Shown here: positions 13,827 through 21,904 of the stretch, piece after piece
How the letters are laid out: every line of letters begins with the position of its first letter
Numbering within the stretch: the stretch's first letter is position 1
The notes under the pieces: generated by a model
Seen by the model: the letters and a program-made list of their open reading frames with translations, nothing else
Database searches by the model: none
Told to the model about the DNA's origin: nothing
Position numbers and translations under genes: made by a program
NCBI RefSeq assembly: GCF_900128885.1
Contig: NZ_FQTU01000020.1
Span: 1-22,224 of the forward strand
Source: Alkalibacter saccharofermentans DSM 14828
Lineage (GTDB): Bacteria; Bacillota; Clostridia; Eubacteriales; Alkalibacteraceae
Reading direction: 5' to 3'
DNA: 22,224 nucleotides

Positions 13827-14816
13827 GTGGTTACTATAATCGTGCCGGTTTACAATGTTGAAGAATACCTAAATAAGTGTATTGAAAGCATAGTAAATCA
13901 GAGCTATAAAGAAATAGAGATTATTTTGGTAGATGATGGATCTAAAGATAATTCAGGAAGCATCTGTGATGAATGGGAAAAAAAAGATAGTAGAATTACT
14001 GTAATCCATAAAAAAAATGGAGGATTATCATCTGCTAGGAATGCTGGATTAAACCAATCTAATGGTCAATATATTTGTTTTATAGATAGTGATGATTGGG
14101 TTGAACCAGATTTTATTGAAGTACTATTTAAACATATGGTAGAACATAATGCAGATATTAGTCAATGCGGATTTGTAGAGGACCTTGAAGGAATGGAGGG
14201 TACTCCTTATAGAAGTGAAAATTATTTGGTTTTTACCGGTAAGAATGCAATAAAAAACCTGTATGATAGAAAGACATATTTAAATACTGTGGTAATGTGG
14301 AACAAGCTATTTAAGAAAAAAAATTTTCAAAGTCTAAGATTTGACGAGGGAATCGTTCATGAAGATGAGGCACTAATACATGAAGTCTTATATAATGCAG
14401 ATAAGGTTGTTGTTAATGAAAGCAAACTACATCATTATCTTACAAGGCCCAATAGCATTATGAATAGTAAATTTAATCTTAAAAGATTAGATATCATTTA
14501 TGCTTATGAGAAACGGTTATCTTATCTAAAAAATAAAAAAGAGTATGAATTAGCTGATATGACAATGAGAATGTATTTCAGGGTATTATTAGGAGTTAGT
14601 AGTGCTTTATTCTATAGTTCACTTGAAAATAAAGAAATTTACTTGTTTGACACAACAAAAAAGTTAGATAGTATTATAGGTGAAATAAAGAAAAATAAGC
14701 ATTTAAATAATATAGATAAGATTTTGTTGAATTGTTATAAGGTCAACAAGAATGCGGGATTTCATGCGAATAAAAGCATAGGAACAATTAAGAATGTTTT
14801 TACAAGATTTGCTTGA
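13827..14816 (+). CDS. GT2-family glycosyltransferase, second copy
   Basis: A GT-A fold inverting glycosyltransferase of 329 residues. Motifs are TIIVPVYNVEEYL (3-15), ILVDDGSKDNSG (33-44), NGGLSSARNAGL (64-75) and DSDDW (87-91). Starts with GTG, one base after the stop of wzy, with GAGGAGG at 13813-13819, so translation is coupled. The N-terminal domain is close to that of the GT2 at 11539, while the C-terminal halves differ much more. It probably adds another residue of the repeat unit; donor and acceptor are unknown. A 233-base gap follows, the largest within the core. Confidence 0.92.
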   Translation: MVTIIVPVYNVEEYLNKCIESIVNQSYKEIEIILVDDGSKDNSGSICDEWEKKDSRITVIHKKNGGLSSARNAGLNQSNGQYICFIDSDDWVEPDFIEVLFKHMVEHNADISQCGFVEDLEGMEGTPYRSENYLVFTGKNAIKNLYDRKTYLNTVVMWNKLFKKKNFQSLRFDEGIVHEDEALIHEVLYNADKVVVNESKLHHYLTRPNSIMNSKFNLKRLDIIYAYEKRLSYLKNKKEYELADMTMRMYFRVLLGVSSALFYSSLENKEIYLFDTTKKLDSIIGEIKKNKHLNNIDKILLNCYKVNKNAGFHANKSIGTIKNVFTRFA

Positions 14817-14845
14817 CTAGGTCACAAATGCTCCTATAGAAAACA

Positions 14846-14992
14846 ATGCTTTTTATGTTTTTTAGCAATAAGAAAATACCATATAGTAAATATGACGAAA
14901 TAAGAAAAACTAGGAAACGATTTGTTGTATTAGAAGCTTTGCAAAAGGTGTTGGTGTGCAGGGAAAGTTCCGAAAAATTCAAAAGTCTTTAA
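14846..14992 (+). pseudogene. Short reading frame in the GT2-licD gap, possible gene remnant
   Basis: The gap 14817-15049 contains one frame of 48 codons from ATG 14846 (45 from ATG 14855), rich in Lys and Arg and ending at 14992. No ribosome binding site precedes either ATG and I do not recognise the peptide. The base composition resembles the flanking genes. It may be the tail of a lost glycosyltransferase-type gene or merely spacer. Confidence 0.25.
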
Positions 14993-15049
14993 ACATATAC
15001 AGCATAGAGCGTTTATTTAGTAGAAATAATTTGTAGTTAAGGAGAAATC

Positions 15050-15880
15050 ATGGATAATAATAAAATTAAAAAATTAAAAAAACTAGAGCTAGAAATATTG
15101 AAATACATTGATGAATTGTGCAAGCAACATAGTTTAAATTATTATTTAGTAGGAGGAACTTTATTAGGTGCTATAAGGCATAAAGGATTTATTCCTTGGG
15201 ATGATGATATTGACATAGGTATGATGAGGGATGACTATAATAAATTAATATATTTGTTAGCTGAAGACCAAAGTGACAAATACTTTGTTCAGAACTTCCA
15301 AACAGATCCTGAGTACCCAAGATATATAACGAAAATTAGATTAAACGGAACGCAATTTATAGAAGGACACCTAAAAGACTACAATATGCATCATGGAATA
15401 TTTATTGACATATTTCCACTAGACAAAATAAAAGATAAAAATGACAAAAAATTAGATTTTAGAGTTAATTGTGCGAAAAAAGTTTTAACTTTAAGAACTA
15501 TACGAAATGGTCACATTGAGCACATGAGTAAAAATAAGAGAATAGTAGCTAAGATTTTAAGACCACTTACTTTTCTGATCCCGTTAAGATTTTATGATAG
15601 CCTAATAGATTATATTTACGGATATGAGAATGGTGGAGATAGTAACTACGTCACTAACTTTTCAAGCCAATATGGTTGGAGAAAACAAACTTTTCCTATT
15701 GATGTATATGGAGAAGGAACTTATTTAGAATTCGAAGGGCATCAGTTTATGGCTCCAGATAAATGGGAGGTTATTTTGAAAAGTTTATACGGAGATTATA
15801 TGAAATTACCTCCAGAAGAAAAAAGAAATAGTGGACATGATGTTGTTCATATAGACTTAGGCAAATATGCAGAGAATTAA
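15050..15880 (+). CDS. LicD-family phosphotransferase
   Basis: LicD/fukutin-type nucleotidyltransferase-fold enzymes transfer phosphocholine or similar phospho-alcohols from CDP-activated donors to surface glycans. The family core is unmistakable: YYLVGGTLLGAIRHKGFIPW (31-50), followed at once by the metal-binding Asp-rich motif DDDIDIG (51-57). A second conserved part (GIFIDIFPLD) lies near 117-126. The length of 276 residues is normal. AAGGAG lies 7-10 bases before the start. A cytidylyltransferase at 19109 in the same operon could provide a CDP-linked donor, perhaps CDP-glycerol, but the substituent is an inference. The wzx start lies 11 bases after its stop. Confidence 0.92.
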   Translation: MDNNKIKKLKKLELEILKYIDELCKQHSLNYYLVGGTLLGAIRHKGFIPWDDDIDIGMMRDDYNKLIYLLAEDQSDKYFVQNFQTDPEYPRYITKIRLNGTQFIEGHLKDYNMHHGIFIDIFPLDKIKDKNDKKLDFRVNCAKKVLTLRTIRNGHIEHMSKNKRIVAKILRPLTFLIPLRFYDSLIDYIYGYENGGDSNYVTNFSSQYGWRKQTFPIDVYGEGTYLEFEGHQFMAPDKWEVILKSLYGDYMKLPPEEKRNSGHDVVHIDLGKYAEN

Positions 15881-15891
15881 GGTGAGAATAA

Positions 15892-17439
15892 TTGCAAAAC
15901 TCAAGAACAGCTAATACAGCAAAAAATGCTTCTTTTGGCTTAGTAAGTCAATTGATAAACATAATATTAAGTTTCGTAAGCAGAACTATCTTTATTTATG
16001 TTTTGGGTGTTGAATACTTAGGGATAAATGGACTTTTTACCAACATATTAATGTTACTTTCATTTGCTGAACTGGGTATAGGTAATGCTATAATTTATGG
16101 CATGTATAAGCCTTTGGCGATGGATGACAAAGAGAAGATAAAGTCATTGATGGCTTTATATGCAAAGGCTTATAAGGCTATTGGTCTATTCGTGTTCATT
16201 GTCGGTTTATTGGTAATACCTTTTATGGATTATATTATTAAAGATGCACCTAATATAAACGAAAGTATTATTTTGATATATATCTTGTTTTTATTAAACA
16301 CTTCCATCTCATATTTTTTTGTGTATAAGAAATCGATAATAACTGCAGATCAAAAAAACTATGTTGTTTTGTTTTATCAACAACTATTTAAAATAGGACA
16401 AACAGTAGCTCAAATAATGTTCCTTTGGTTAACAGGTGAATATCTGATATTTTTAGTAATACAGATAATAACTACATTACTGAACAATATTTATGTCTCT
16501 AGAAAAGCGGATAAGATGTATCCGTTTTTAAAAGAAGGAAAGGTAAAAAGTCTTGAAAAAGAAGAACAGTCTTCAATATTTGCTAATGTTAAGGCATTAT
16601 TTTTATATAAATTTGGATCAGTGGTATTAAACGGAACAGATAATATTATTATTTCAGCAATTATTGGAATTACTGCAGTAGGGCTTAATTCAAACTATGT
16701 CCTTATTATTACAGCACTGACAGCTATTGTTGGGCAAATTATGAATGGTTTTACTGCAAGTGTAGGGAATTTAAACGCTGTAGGAACCAAGGAAACGAAG
16801 GAAAGAGCTTTCAATAAGATATTTTTTGTATCTGCCTGGATGTATGGATTTTGTGCAGTAGGTTTATATTTATTTTTTAACAAGCTCATTGTTTTATGGA
16901 TAGGGGAAGCCTATATTTTTTCAGATTTAGTGGTATTTGCAATTGTTCTTCATTTCTATGTAAACAGTGTTCACTTCACAGCTTATACCTACAGAGTGAC
17001 AATGGGTTTATTTGTCCAAGGAAGATGGGCGCCTTTAGCAGCTGCTATTATAAATGTCATACTTTCATTTTGGTTAGGCAGTACAATTGGAATAGCCGGT
17101 ATATTTTTTGCTACATCTATAGCTAGATTACTTACTACCGGAATCGTTGATCCTATACTTGTCTATCGAAATGGGTTTGAAAAAAGTCCTTTGAGGTACT
17201 ATTTTAGATACTTCTTCTTTGCCGGGTTATTTATAGGACTATATTTTTTAATGAAGCTAGTTGTTTCATTTATCTCAATAGCTGGACTGAGTGGTTTTAT
17301 AATTGAAGTTGTTGTTGTAAGTTTGTTGTTTAATATCATTATGGCGGCAATATTTTGGAAATATCAAGATTTTGTTGAAATCAGAAAGGCAATTACAACT
17401 ATTATTAAAAGCAAGACTAATAAAAGAAGCAGCTTATAA
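15892..17439 (+). CDS. wzx: Wzx-type oligosaccharide flippase (MOP superfamily)
   Basis: An integral membrane protein that turns the lipid-linked repeat unit to the outer face. It has 515 residues with 12-14 predicted membrane segments. The N-terminus has the charged-then-hydrophobic pattern typical of PST exporters (NTAKNASFGLVSQLINIILSF, cited here as AKNASFGLVSQLINIILSF, residues 9-27). It starts with TTG, with GGTGAG at 15881-15886, 11 bases after the licD stop. Its presence with Wzy marks a Wzx/Wzy-dependent pathway rather than an ABC-transporter one. The superfamily is certain. Confidence 0.9.
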   Translation: MQNSRTANTAKNASFGLVSQLINIILSFVSRTIFIYVLGVEYLGINGLFTNILMLLSFAELGIGNAIIYGMYKPLAMDDKEKIKSLMALYAKAYKAIGLFVFIVGLLVIPFMDYIIKDAPNINESIILIYILFLLNTSISYFFVYKKSIITADQKNYVVLFYQQLFKIGQTVAQIMFLWLTGEYLIFLVIQIITTLLNNIYVSRKADKMYPFLKEGKVKSLEKEEQSSIFANVKALFLYKFGSVVLNGTDNIIISAIIGITAVGLNSNYVLIITALTAIVGQIMNGFTASVGNLNAVGTKETKERAFNKIFFVSAWMYGFCAVGLYLFFNKLIVLWIGEAYIFSDLVVFAIVLHFYVNSVHFTAYTYRVTMGLFVQGRWAPLAAAIINVILSFWLGSTIGIAGIFFATSIARLLTTGIVDPILVYRNGFEKSPLRYYFRYFFFAGLFIGLYFLMKLVVSFISIAGLSGFIIEVVVVSLLFNIIMAAIFWKYQDFVEIRKAITTIIKSKTNKRSSL

Positions 17440-17453
17440 GTCGAGGTGATAAA

Positions 17454-18656
17454 TTGTTTTATTTAGATTCTAAAAATGAAGAGATGTGTTGTGGATGTCA
17501 AGCTTGTGAACAAGTGTGTCCTACAGACTGTATTTCGATGATTGAAGATAAAAAAGGATTTACCTATCCTTTTAAAAATGAAGAAAAATGTATAGAATGT
17601 GGGTTATGTGAAAAAGTCTGCCCCTTTGTGCAAAAGAAAAAGATAGATATTAGCTTTAATGGTCTACCAAAGGCTTACTATGCTGCAAATAAAAACGTAG
17701 ATACGTTGATGGCTAGTGCATCTGGAGGAGTATTTACATCAGTTATTGACACTTATTGCAAAAAAGACTTTGCTATCTTTGGTGTTCAATATGATGATAG
17801 ATTTAAAGTTATTCATTCTTATTCCGGATCTATCGAAGAAGCTAAAAAATACAGAAAATCTAAATATGTTCAAAGTGATATAAATAATTCATTTAAACAA
17901 GCAGAAACTTTTCTAAAAAGAAGGAAAAAAGTTTTATTCACAGGAACTCCTTGTCAGGTTGCCGGTCTAAGACTGTTTCTTAGAAAAGAGTACGAAAATC
18001 TATTTTGTTTAGACCTAGTCTGCCATGGGGTACCGAGTCAAAACATCTTTGATAAATACATGAAATATATTGAAGAAAAGAATAAAGGGAAAATATCAGA
18101 TTTTACTTTCCGTCATAAAGTGCTAGATAAAAATGGCAAATGGAATTCTCGAAATGTAAAAATAAAAGCCGGTGAAAAAGAACTGGTTATGAATTCAAAT
18201 GAAGATAAATACCTAAAGGGATATCATAGTGGATTATTTTACCGTCCATCTTGTTATAATTGTCAATATGCTAATTCGGAGCGGATTTCTGACATAACAA
18301 TGGCAGACTTTTGGGGTGTTGAAAAACTATATCCTGAAGATGATGTTCATAAAGGGATATCTGTTATTCTTGTTAATACTCCGAAAGGCCAAGAGATACT
18401 AAAAGGACTTACAGAAACAATGAGTTTAAAAGAAGTAGATTTAGACTTTGTTATCAAAAGTAACGGCCAACTTAATCATCCAGCTAAAAAACACGTAAAA
18501 TATGAAGACTTTTTCAAAAACATAAATAGTGATCGTTTTGATTTAGCTGTTGATAAGTGTATACCTAAACCACCATTGATAAAAAGGATAGCTTCTAGGA
18601 TATTACCAAATGAAGTTAAGAAAAGTATAAAGAAAATAATAAAATGGAGGGGTTAA
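17454..18656 (+). CDS. Iron-sulfur protein of the FrhB (F420 hydrogenase beta subunit-like) family
   Basis: The N-terminus carries two ferredoxin-type 4Fe-4S motifs: C12-x2-C15-x2-C18-x3-C22P and C46-x2-C49-x2-C52-x3-C56P. The FrhB N- and C-terminal domains follow, with FTGTPCQVAGL near 163-173, CLDLVCHGVPS near 184-194 and SERISDITMADFWG near 277-290. FrhB-like proteins are common in exopolysaccharide loci, usually beside polysaccharide pyruvyl transferases; none is present here, so its electron donor and substrate are unknown. It starts with TTG, with GAGGTGA at 17443-17449. The length of 400 residues is typical. A role as a flavin- or F420-dependent sugar or lipid reductase is possible but not shown. 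Confidence 0.9.
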   Translation: MFYLDSKNEEMCCGCQACEQVCPTDCISMIEDKKGFTYPFKNEEKCIECGLCEKVCPFVQKKKIDISFNGLPKAYYAANKNVDTLMASASGGVFTSVIDTYCKKDFAIFGVQYDDRFKVIHSYSGSIEEAKKYRKSKYVQSDINNSFKQAETFLKRRKKVLFTGTPCQVAGLRLFLRKEYENLFCLDLVCHGVPSQNIFDKYMKYIEEKNKGKISDFTFRHKVLDKNGKWNSRNVKIKAGEKELVMNSNEDKYLKGYHSGLFYRPSCYNCQYANSERISDITMADFWGVEKLYPEDDVHKGISVILVNTPKGQEILKGLTETMSLKEVDLDFVIKSNGQLNHPAKKHVKYEDFFKNINSDRFDLAVDKCIPKPPLIKRIASRILPNEVKKSIKKIIKWRG

Positions 18657-18657
18657 A

Positions 18658-19089
18658 ATGTGTATCTTGAATGAATTCAAAGAAAAATTCAAAGTTAATG
18701 AGTACAAAATTTACGAGTCCGAGCACTGGATATGGTCCTTAAGACCGCATCAGGCCACAATTGGAGCTGGAATTCTTTCTTTAAAAAGAGAATGTCCTAC
18801 GTTTTCAGAGTTAAAGCCTGAGGAATATGCTGACTTAAATAACATTATAAAGGTAATTGAACCGGTGTTAATGAAAGCTTTCAACTATGATGTTATTAAT
18901 TATTTGATGTTAATGATGTTTGATAAACATGTACATTATCATGTTTTTCCAAGATATGAGACACCAATTGAAATTCTAGATAAAACTTGGAAAGATGAAA
19001 ATTGGCCGGCAATACCACCATTGATGGGAGAAGCGCTATTGAATGATGAAATGGTAAGTATAATGGAGTTAATAAAAAGCAAGATCTAA
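18658..19089 (+). CDS. HIT-family protein
   Basis: The signature HVHYHVF (H91, H93, H95) is the histidine triad of nucleotide hydrolases and transferases, and the preceding fold (RPHQATIGAGILSLKREC, about 29-46) fits. Length is 143 residues. The C-terminal 35 residues (NWPAIPPL and beyond) extend past the minimal HIT domain. Its ATG overlaps no gene but follows the FrhB stop by one base, with GGAGGGG upstream. Directly downstream is a TagD-like cytidylyltransferase, so it might act on a nucleotide or nucleotide-linked intermediate of that pathway. The reaction is unknown. Confidence 0.88.
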   Translation: MCILNEFKEKFKVNEYKIYESEHWIWSLRPHQATIGAGILSLKRECPTFSELKPEEYADLNNIIKVIEPVLMKAFNYDVINYLMLMMFDKHVHYHVFPRYETPIEILDKTWKDENWPAIPPLMGEALLNDEMVSIMELIKSKI

Positions 19090-19108
19090 ATTGAGAGGGG
19101 TTTTGAAA

Positions 19109-19558
19109 ATGACAAAAAAATATAAAGTAGGATATACAACAGGAGTTTTTGATTTATTTCATATTGGGCACCTAAATATTCTAAAAAAAGCTAAAGAGCA
19201 ATGTGAATATTTGATTGTAGGAGTAAGTACGGATGAAAATGTTTTAAGCTATAAGAAAAAAACACCAGTTATTCCATTTGAAGAAAGAATTGCAATAGTG
19301 GAAGCACTTAAATATGTTGATGAAGTAGTTCCACAAACTCATATGGACAAGTTCAAGGCATGGGAAAAAATTAAATTTGAAGCAATTTTCCATGGGGATG
19401 ATTGGAAAGGTTCAGCAATGTATTCAGAGATAGAACGTAAGTTTAATGAAGTAGGAGTAGACATGGTTTATTTTCCATATACAAAAGGAACATCATCAAC
19501 TATTTTAGCAGATGTTTTAGCTCAAGCATTAAAAGAGAAAAAAGCTTCTAATGAATAA
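19109..19558 (+). CDS. Cytidylyltransferase, TagD-like (glycerol-3-phosphate type)
   Basis: A nucleotidyltransferase that joins CTP to a phospho-alcohol. It has the HxGH motif HIGH (18-21) within GVFDLFHIGHLNIL, the GDDWKG segment (96-101) and the TKGTSST loop (125-131) that corresponds to RTxGxSTT of TagD. The length of 149 residues is slightly longer than TagD (about 130). I start at ATG 19109, with GAGAGGGG at 19093-19100; the upstream TTG at 19091 has no site. It probably makes CDP-glycerol or a relative for LicD-mediated decoration. No TagB/TagF polymerase is present, so a poly-glycerolphosphate chain is unlikely. The exact substrate is not resolved. Confidence 0.9.
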   Translation: MTKKYKVGYTTGVFDLFHIGHLNILKKAKEQCEYLIVGVSTDENVLSYKKKTPVIPFEERIAIVEALKYVDEVVPQTHMDKFKAWEKIKFEAIFHGDDWKGSAMYSEIERKFNEVGVDMVYFPYTKGTSSTILADVLAQALKEKKASNE

Positions 19559-19559
19559 T

Positions 19560-19568
19560 TGGTATAAT
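19560..19568 (+). promoter_or_regulatory. Extended -10 promoter for galE
   Basis: TGG-TATAAT lies two bases after the stop of the cytidylyltransferase gene and 43 bases before the galE start. No convincing -35 is seen at 17 bases. An internal promoter agrees with galE being a housekeeping-like gene of different base composition from the AT-rich core. Confidence 0.5.
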
Positions 19569-19611
19569 TCAAGAGTAAAAATTCTGTAATAGCATTAGGA
19601 GGTGACCACAA

Positions 19612-20607
19612 ATGAACATATTAGTAACCGGAGGCCTAGGCTTTATCGGCAGTCATACAACGATAGAACTAATTAAAAATAACCATACAGTGATCATTGC
19701 TGATAATCTTATAAACTCAAAGATTGAAGTGCTGGACAAGCTATCTACCATAACTGGCATCAAGCCTCATTTCTATCAGATCGATGTAACTGATGAAGCA
19801 AAGGTAGAAGAAATCTTCAATAACCATAAAATCGATGGTGTGATTCACTTCGCTGGCCTTAAGGCAGTAGGAGAGTCAGTTTCCAAGCCGATAGAGTATT
19901 ATTACAATAATCTTGTTAGCACTATGGTACTTAGCAAGATGTGTGTGAAGTACGGAGTAGATAAGTTTGTCTTCAGTTCATCTGCGACAGTGTATGGTGA
20001 TCAGCCATCTCCACTTAAAGAAGATATGGATCTGAAGAAAACCACCAATCCTTATGGCGAAACTAAAGCTATGAGCGAACGGATCTTGACAGACACTTCA
20101 ATAGCAAATCCTGATTTTTCAGTTAGTCTATTAAGGTATTTCAATCCAGTAGGTGCTCACGAGAGCGGCTTGATTGGTGAGGATCCTAATGGCATTCCAA
20201 ACAATCTAATGCCTTTCGTTACGAAGGTGGCTAAAGGTCAGTTAGAGAAGTTAAATGTATTTGGTAATGACTATGATACAGTTGATGGAACCGGTGTTCG
20301 TGACTATATCCATGTAGTTGATTTAGCAAAAGGCCATGTGAAGGCCTTTGAGAATCTTAAAAATGGTGTTAATATCTACAACTTGGGAACCGGAAGAGGA
20401 ACTTCTGTTTTAGAACTTGTGAATGCCTTCATAAAGGTTAATGACATAAATGTACCTTATGAAATAGTAGGAAGACGTCCGGGCGATATTGCGACCTGTT
20501 TTGCGGATGCAAGTAAAGCTGAGAGAGAATTAAAGTGGAAGGCTGAACTTGGAATCGAAGAAATGGTCAGGGATGCTTGGAAATTTGAAAAGAATAATAA
20601 GCAATAA
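19612..20607 (+). CDS. galE: UDP-glucose 4-epimerase
   Basis: An extended short-chain dehydrogenase that interconverts UDP-glucose and UDP-galactose (or the N-acetyl forms), supplying galactose-type donors for the glycosyltransferases. The NAD-binding TGGLGFIGSH (6-15) opens the protein. The catalytic set is the serine in SSSATVYG (122-129) with Y148 and K152 in NPYGETK. The sugar-binding RYFNPVGAHESG and the C-terminal RRPGDIA are also present. The length of 331 residues matches GalE. The ribosome binding site is very strong (AGGAGGTGA, 19597-19605). Whether it also takes UDP-GlcNAc cannot be decided by eye. Confidence 0.95.
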   Translation: MNILVTGGLGFIGSHTTIELIKNNHTVIIADNLINSKIEVLDKLSTITGIKPHFYQIDVTDEAKVEEIFNNHKIDGVIHFAGLKAVGESVSKPIEYYYNNLVSTMVLSKMCVKYGVDKFVFSSSATVYGDQPSPLKEDMDLKKTTNPYGETKAMSERILTDTSIANPDFSVSLLRYFNPVGAHESGLIGEDPNGIPNNLMPFVTKVAKGQLEKLNVFGNDYDTVDGTGVRDYIHVVDLAKGHVKAFENLKNGVNIYNLGTGRGTSVLELVNAFIKVNDINVPYEIVGRRPGDIATCFADASKAERELKWKAELGIEEMVRDAWKFEKNNKQ

Positions 20608-20625
20608 CATTTTGGGAGGTGAATC

Positions 20626-20664
20626 ATGGGAAGGATAATAATAAAAGGGGACACTTTGGAGTGA
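20626..20664 (+). pseudogene. 5' stub of a gene cut off by the insertion sequence
   Basis: A strong ribosome binding site (GGGAGG, 20614-20619) stands 6 bases before ATG 20626, but the frame runs only about ten native codons (MGRIIIKGDT) before the predicted IS end at 20657 and stops at 20664. The signal quality and place in the operon suggest a former gene after galE. Its identity cannot be guessed from ten residues, and the rest is not seen on the other side of the element within the window. Confidence 0.5.
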
Positions 20665-20711
20665 CCCCATTTTAGTACACAGTTTGGGTACGGTTAGTTC
20701 TGTGTGTTTTT

Positions 20712-21539
20712 TTAGGAATTTAAATAGGTATTTTTATATGCACTTGGGGACAATCCCCCAAGTGACTTTTGTGGTCTATCATTTATATAATAGTCCATAT
20801 ATTCTTCTGTAATTTGCACTACATCATTTATATCTTTCATCTTTTTAGTCATGATATAAATGGCTTCACATTTATAATGACTAAAAAAAGATTCAGCTTT
20901 TGCATTATCCCAGCAGTTACCTTTTCTTGACATACTTTGTTTAATTCCTAGGTCTTTTAATAAGCCTGTATAATCTTTGTTTGTATAATGAATTCCCTGA
21001 TCACTATGAATGATACTATCTTTAAGATTATGCTTAGAAGAAAGTTTTTTAATAGTATCTATACTTAAACTTTTATCTTGAGAGTCACTAATTTTATATA
21101 CTATAGGTTCATTATTGAATAAGTCTATTATAGTGCAAAGATATATCATTTTATGACGTGTAGGTATATAAGTGATATCTGTAACAAATTTTTCATAGGG
21201 TTTCGTTGATTTAAAATCTCTATTTAGAATATTTTCCTTAATAATCGCTTTTTCAGGTTTTTTATATTTTTTCTTTCTTATAATGGATTGTATACCATTT
21301 TCCTGCATAATTCTAAGTATCTTTTTATGATTCACAACAAGATTATATCTATTTTTCAGTATAAATTTTATTGTTCTGTACCCTGCTCTTTTGTTTGATT
21401 TATTATAAATATCAATAATATGTTTTTCTATTTCAGTGTTTTTATTTAGTGGTTCCTTTTTATATTTATAATAGGAAGATCTACTAATACCAGCTATTTC
21501 GCATAATAGCCATACAGGATATTTTAACTCTAATGACAT
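20712..21539 (-). CDS. IS3-family transposase OrfB (DDE integrase domain)
   Basis: The catalytic part of the transposase. An N-terminal HTH_21-like segment (KHIIDIYNKSNKRAGYRTIK near 39-58) precedes the integrase core with the DDE residues: first Asp in FVTDITYIP, second in IIHSDQGIHY and Glu in WDNAKAESFFSHYK. The usual C-terminal RPQKSLGGLSPSAY is present, so the protein looks complete at 275 residues. It is normally made as an OrfAB fusion by -1 frameshifting; the in-frame ATG at 21539 may also be used. A 9-base-stem inverted repeat (20741-20764) lies within its last codons. Confidence 0.93.
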   Translation of the reverse strand: MSLELKYPVWLLCEIAGISRSSYYKYKKEPLNKNTEIEKHIIDIYNKSNKRAGYRTIKFILKNRYNLVVNHKKILRIMQENGIQSIIRKKKYKKPEKAIIKENILNRDFKSTKPYEKFVTDITYIPTRHKMIYLCTIIDLFNNEPIVYKISDSQDKSLSIDTIKKLSSKHNLKDSIIHSDQGIHYTNKDYTGLLKDLGIKQSMSRKGNCWDNAKAESFFSHYKCEAIYIMTKKMKDINDVVQITEEYMDYYINDRPQKSLGGLSPSAYKNTYLNS

Positions 21540-21562
21540 GATAGCCTTATATTTTAATTCTC

Positions 21563-21904
21563 TTATTTTAGTTTTTTTTTAGCAATGAATGGCTTCATAC
21601 TGTTTAAACTTTCGTAATAGTCAATTTTAGCTTGTAAAACCTGCACTTGTTCTTCTAATTGTTTCTCTTTTAATGTTCTTGTATCTGCGCGTAGAATAGA
21701 CTCTTTTGTCCTACCAGCACTTTTATTAGGCTTAGTTGCATCAGGTGGAAGTAATCCCTTTTTCTTAAGTTGGACTTCCCATCTATTAATATAATTTTTT
21801 GAAGGAAGATTATATTTAGCAGCGATTACCCTAACTCCTAGAGTACTATCATAATAATCTTTGATTACAGAAAGTTTAAATTCATCAGAGTATTTTTTGG
21901 TCAT
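21563..21904 (-). CDS. IS3-family OrfA (helix-turn-helix DNA-binding subunit)
   Basis: The N-terminal helix-turn-helix domain opens with TKKYSDEFKLSVIKDYYDST and continues with VRVIAAKYNLPSKNYINRW, the usual HTH_28/OrfA pattern that recognises the element's ends. The C-terminal part (about 75-105) is a heptad-like coiled coil (LEEQVQVLQAKIDYYESL) of the kind used for OrfA-OrfAB contact. The length is 113 residues. The zero-frame stop at 21563 follows the A9 slip site, so a -1 shift joins it to OrfB. Confidence 0.92.
   Translation of the reverse strand: MTKKYSDEFKLSVIKDYYDSTLGVRVIAAKYNLPSKNYINRWEVQLKKKGLLPPDATKPNKSAGRTKESILRADTRTLKEKQLEEQVQVLQAKIDYYESLNSMKPFIAKKKLK
21572..21580 (-). other. 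Programmed -1 frameshift site of the IS3 element
   Basis: On the minus strand orfA ends with GCT followed by nine A residues and CTAAAATAA. Slipping back one base on the A run gives ACT AAA ATA AGA, which stays open into orfB and passes its ATG at 21539. This is the classical IS3-family arrangement. Confidence 0.85.
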
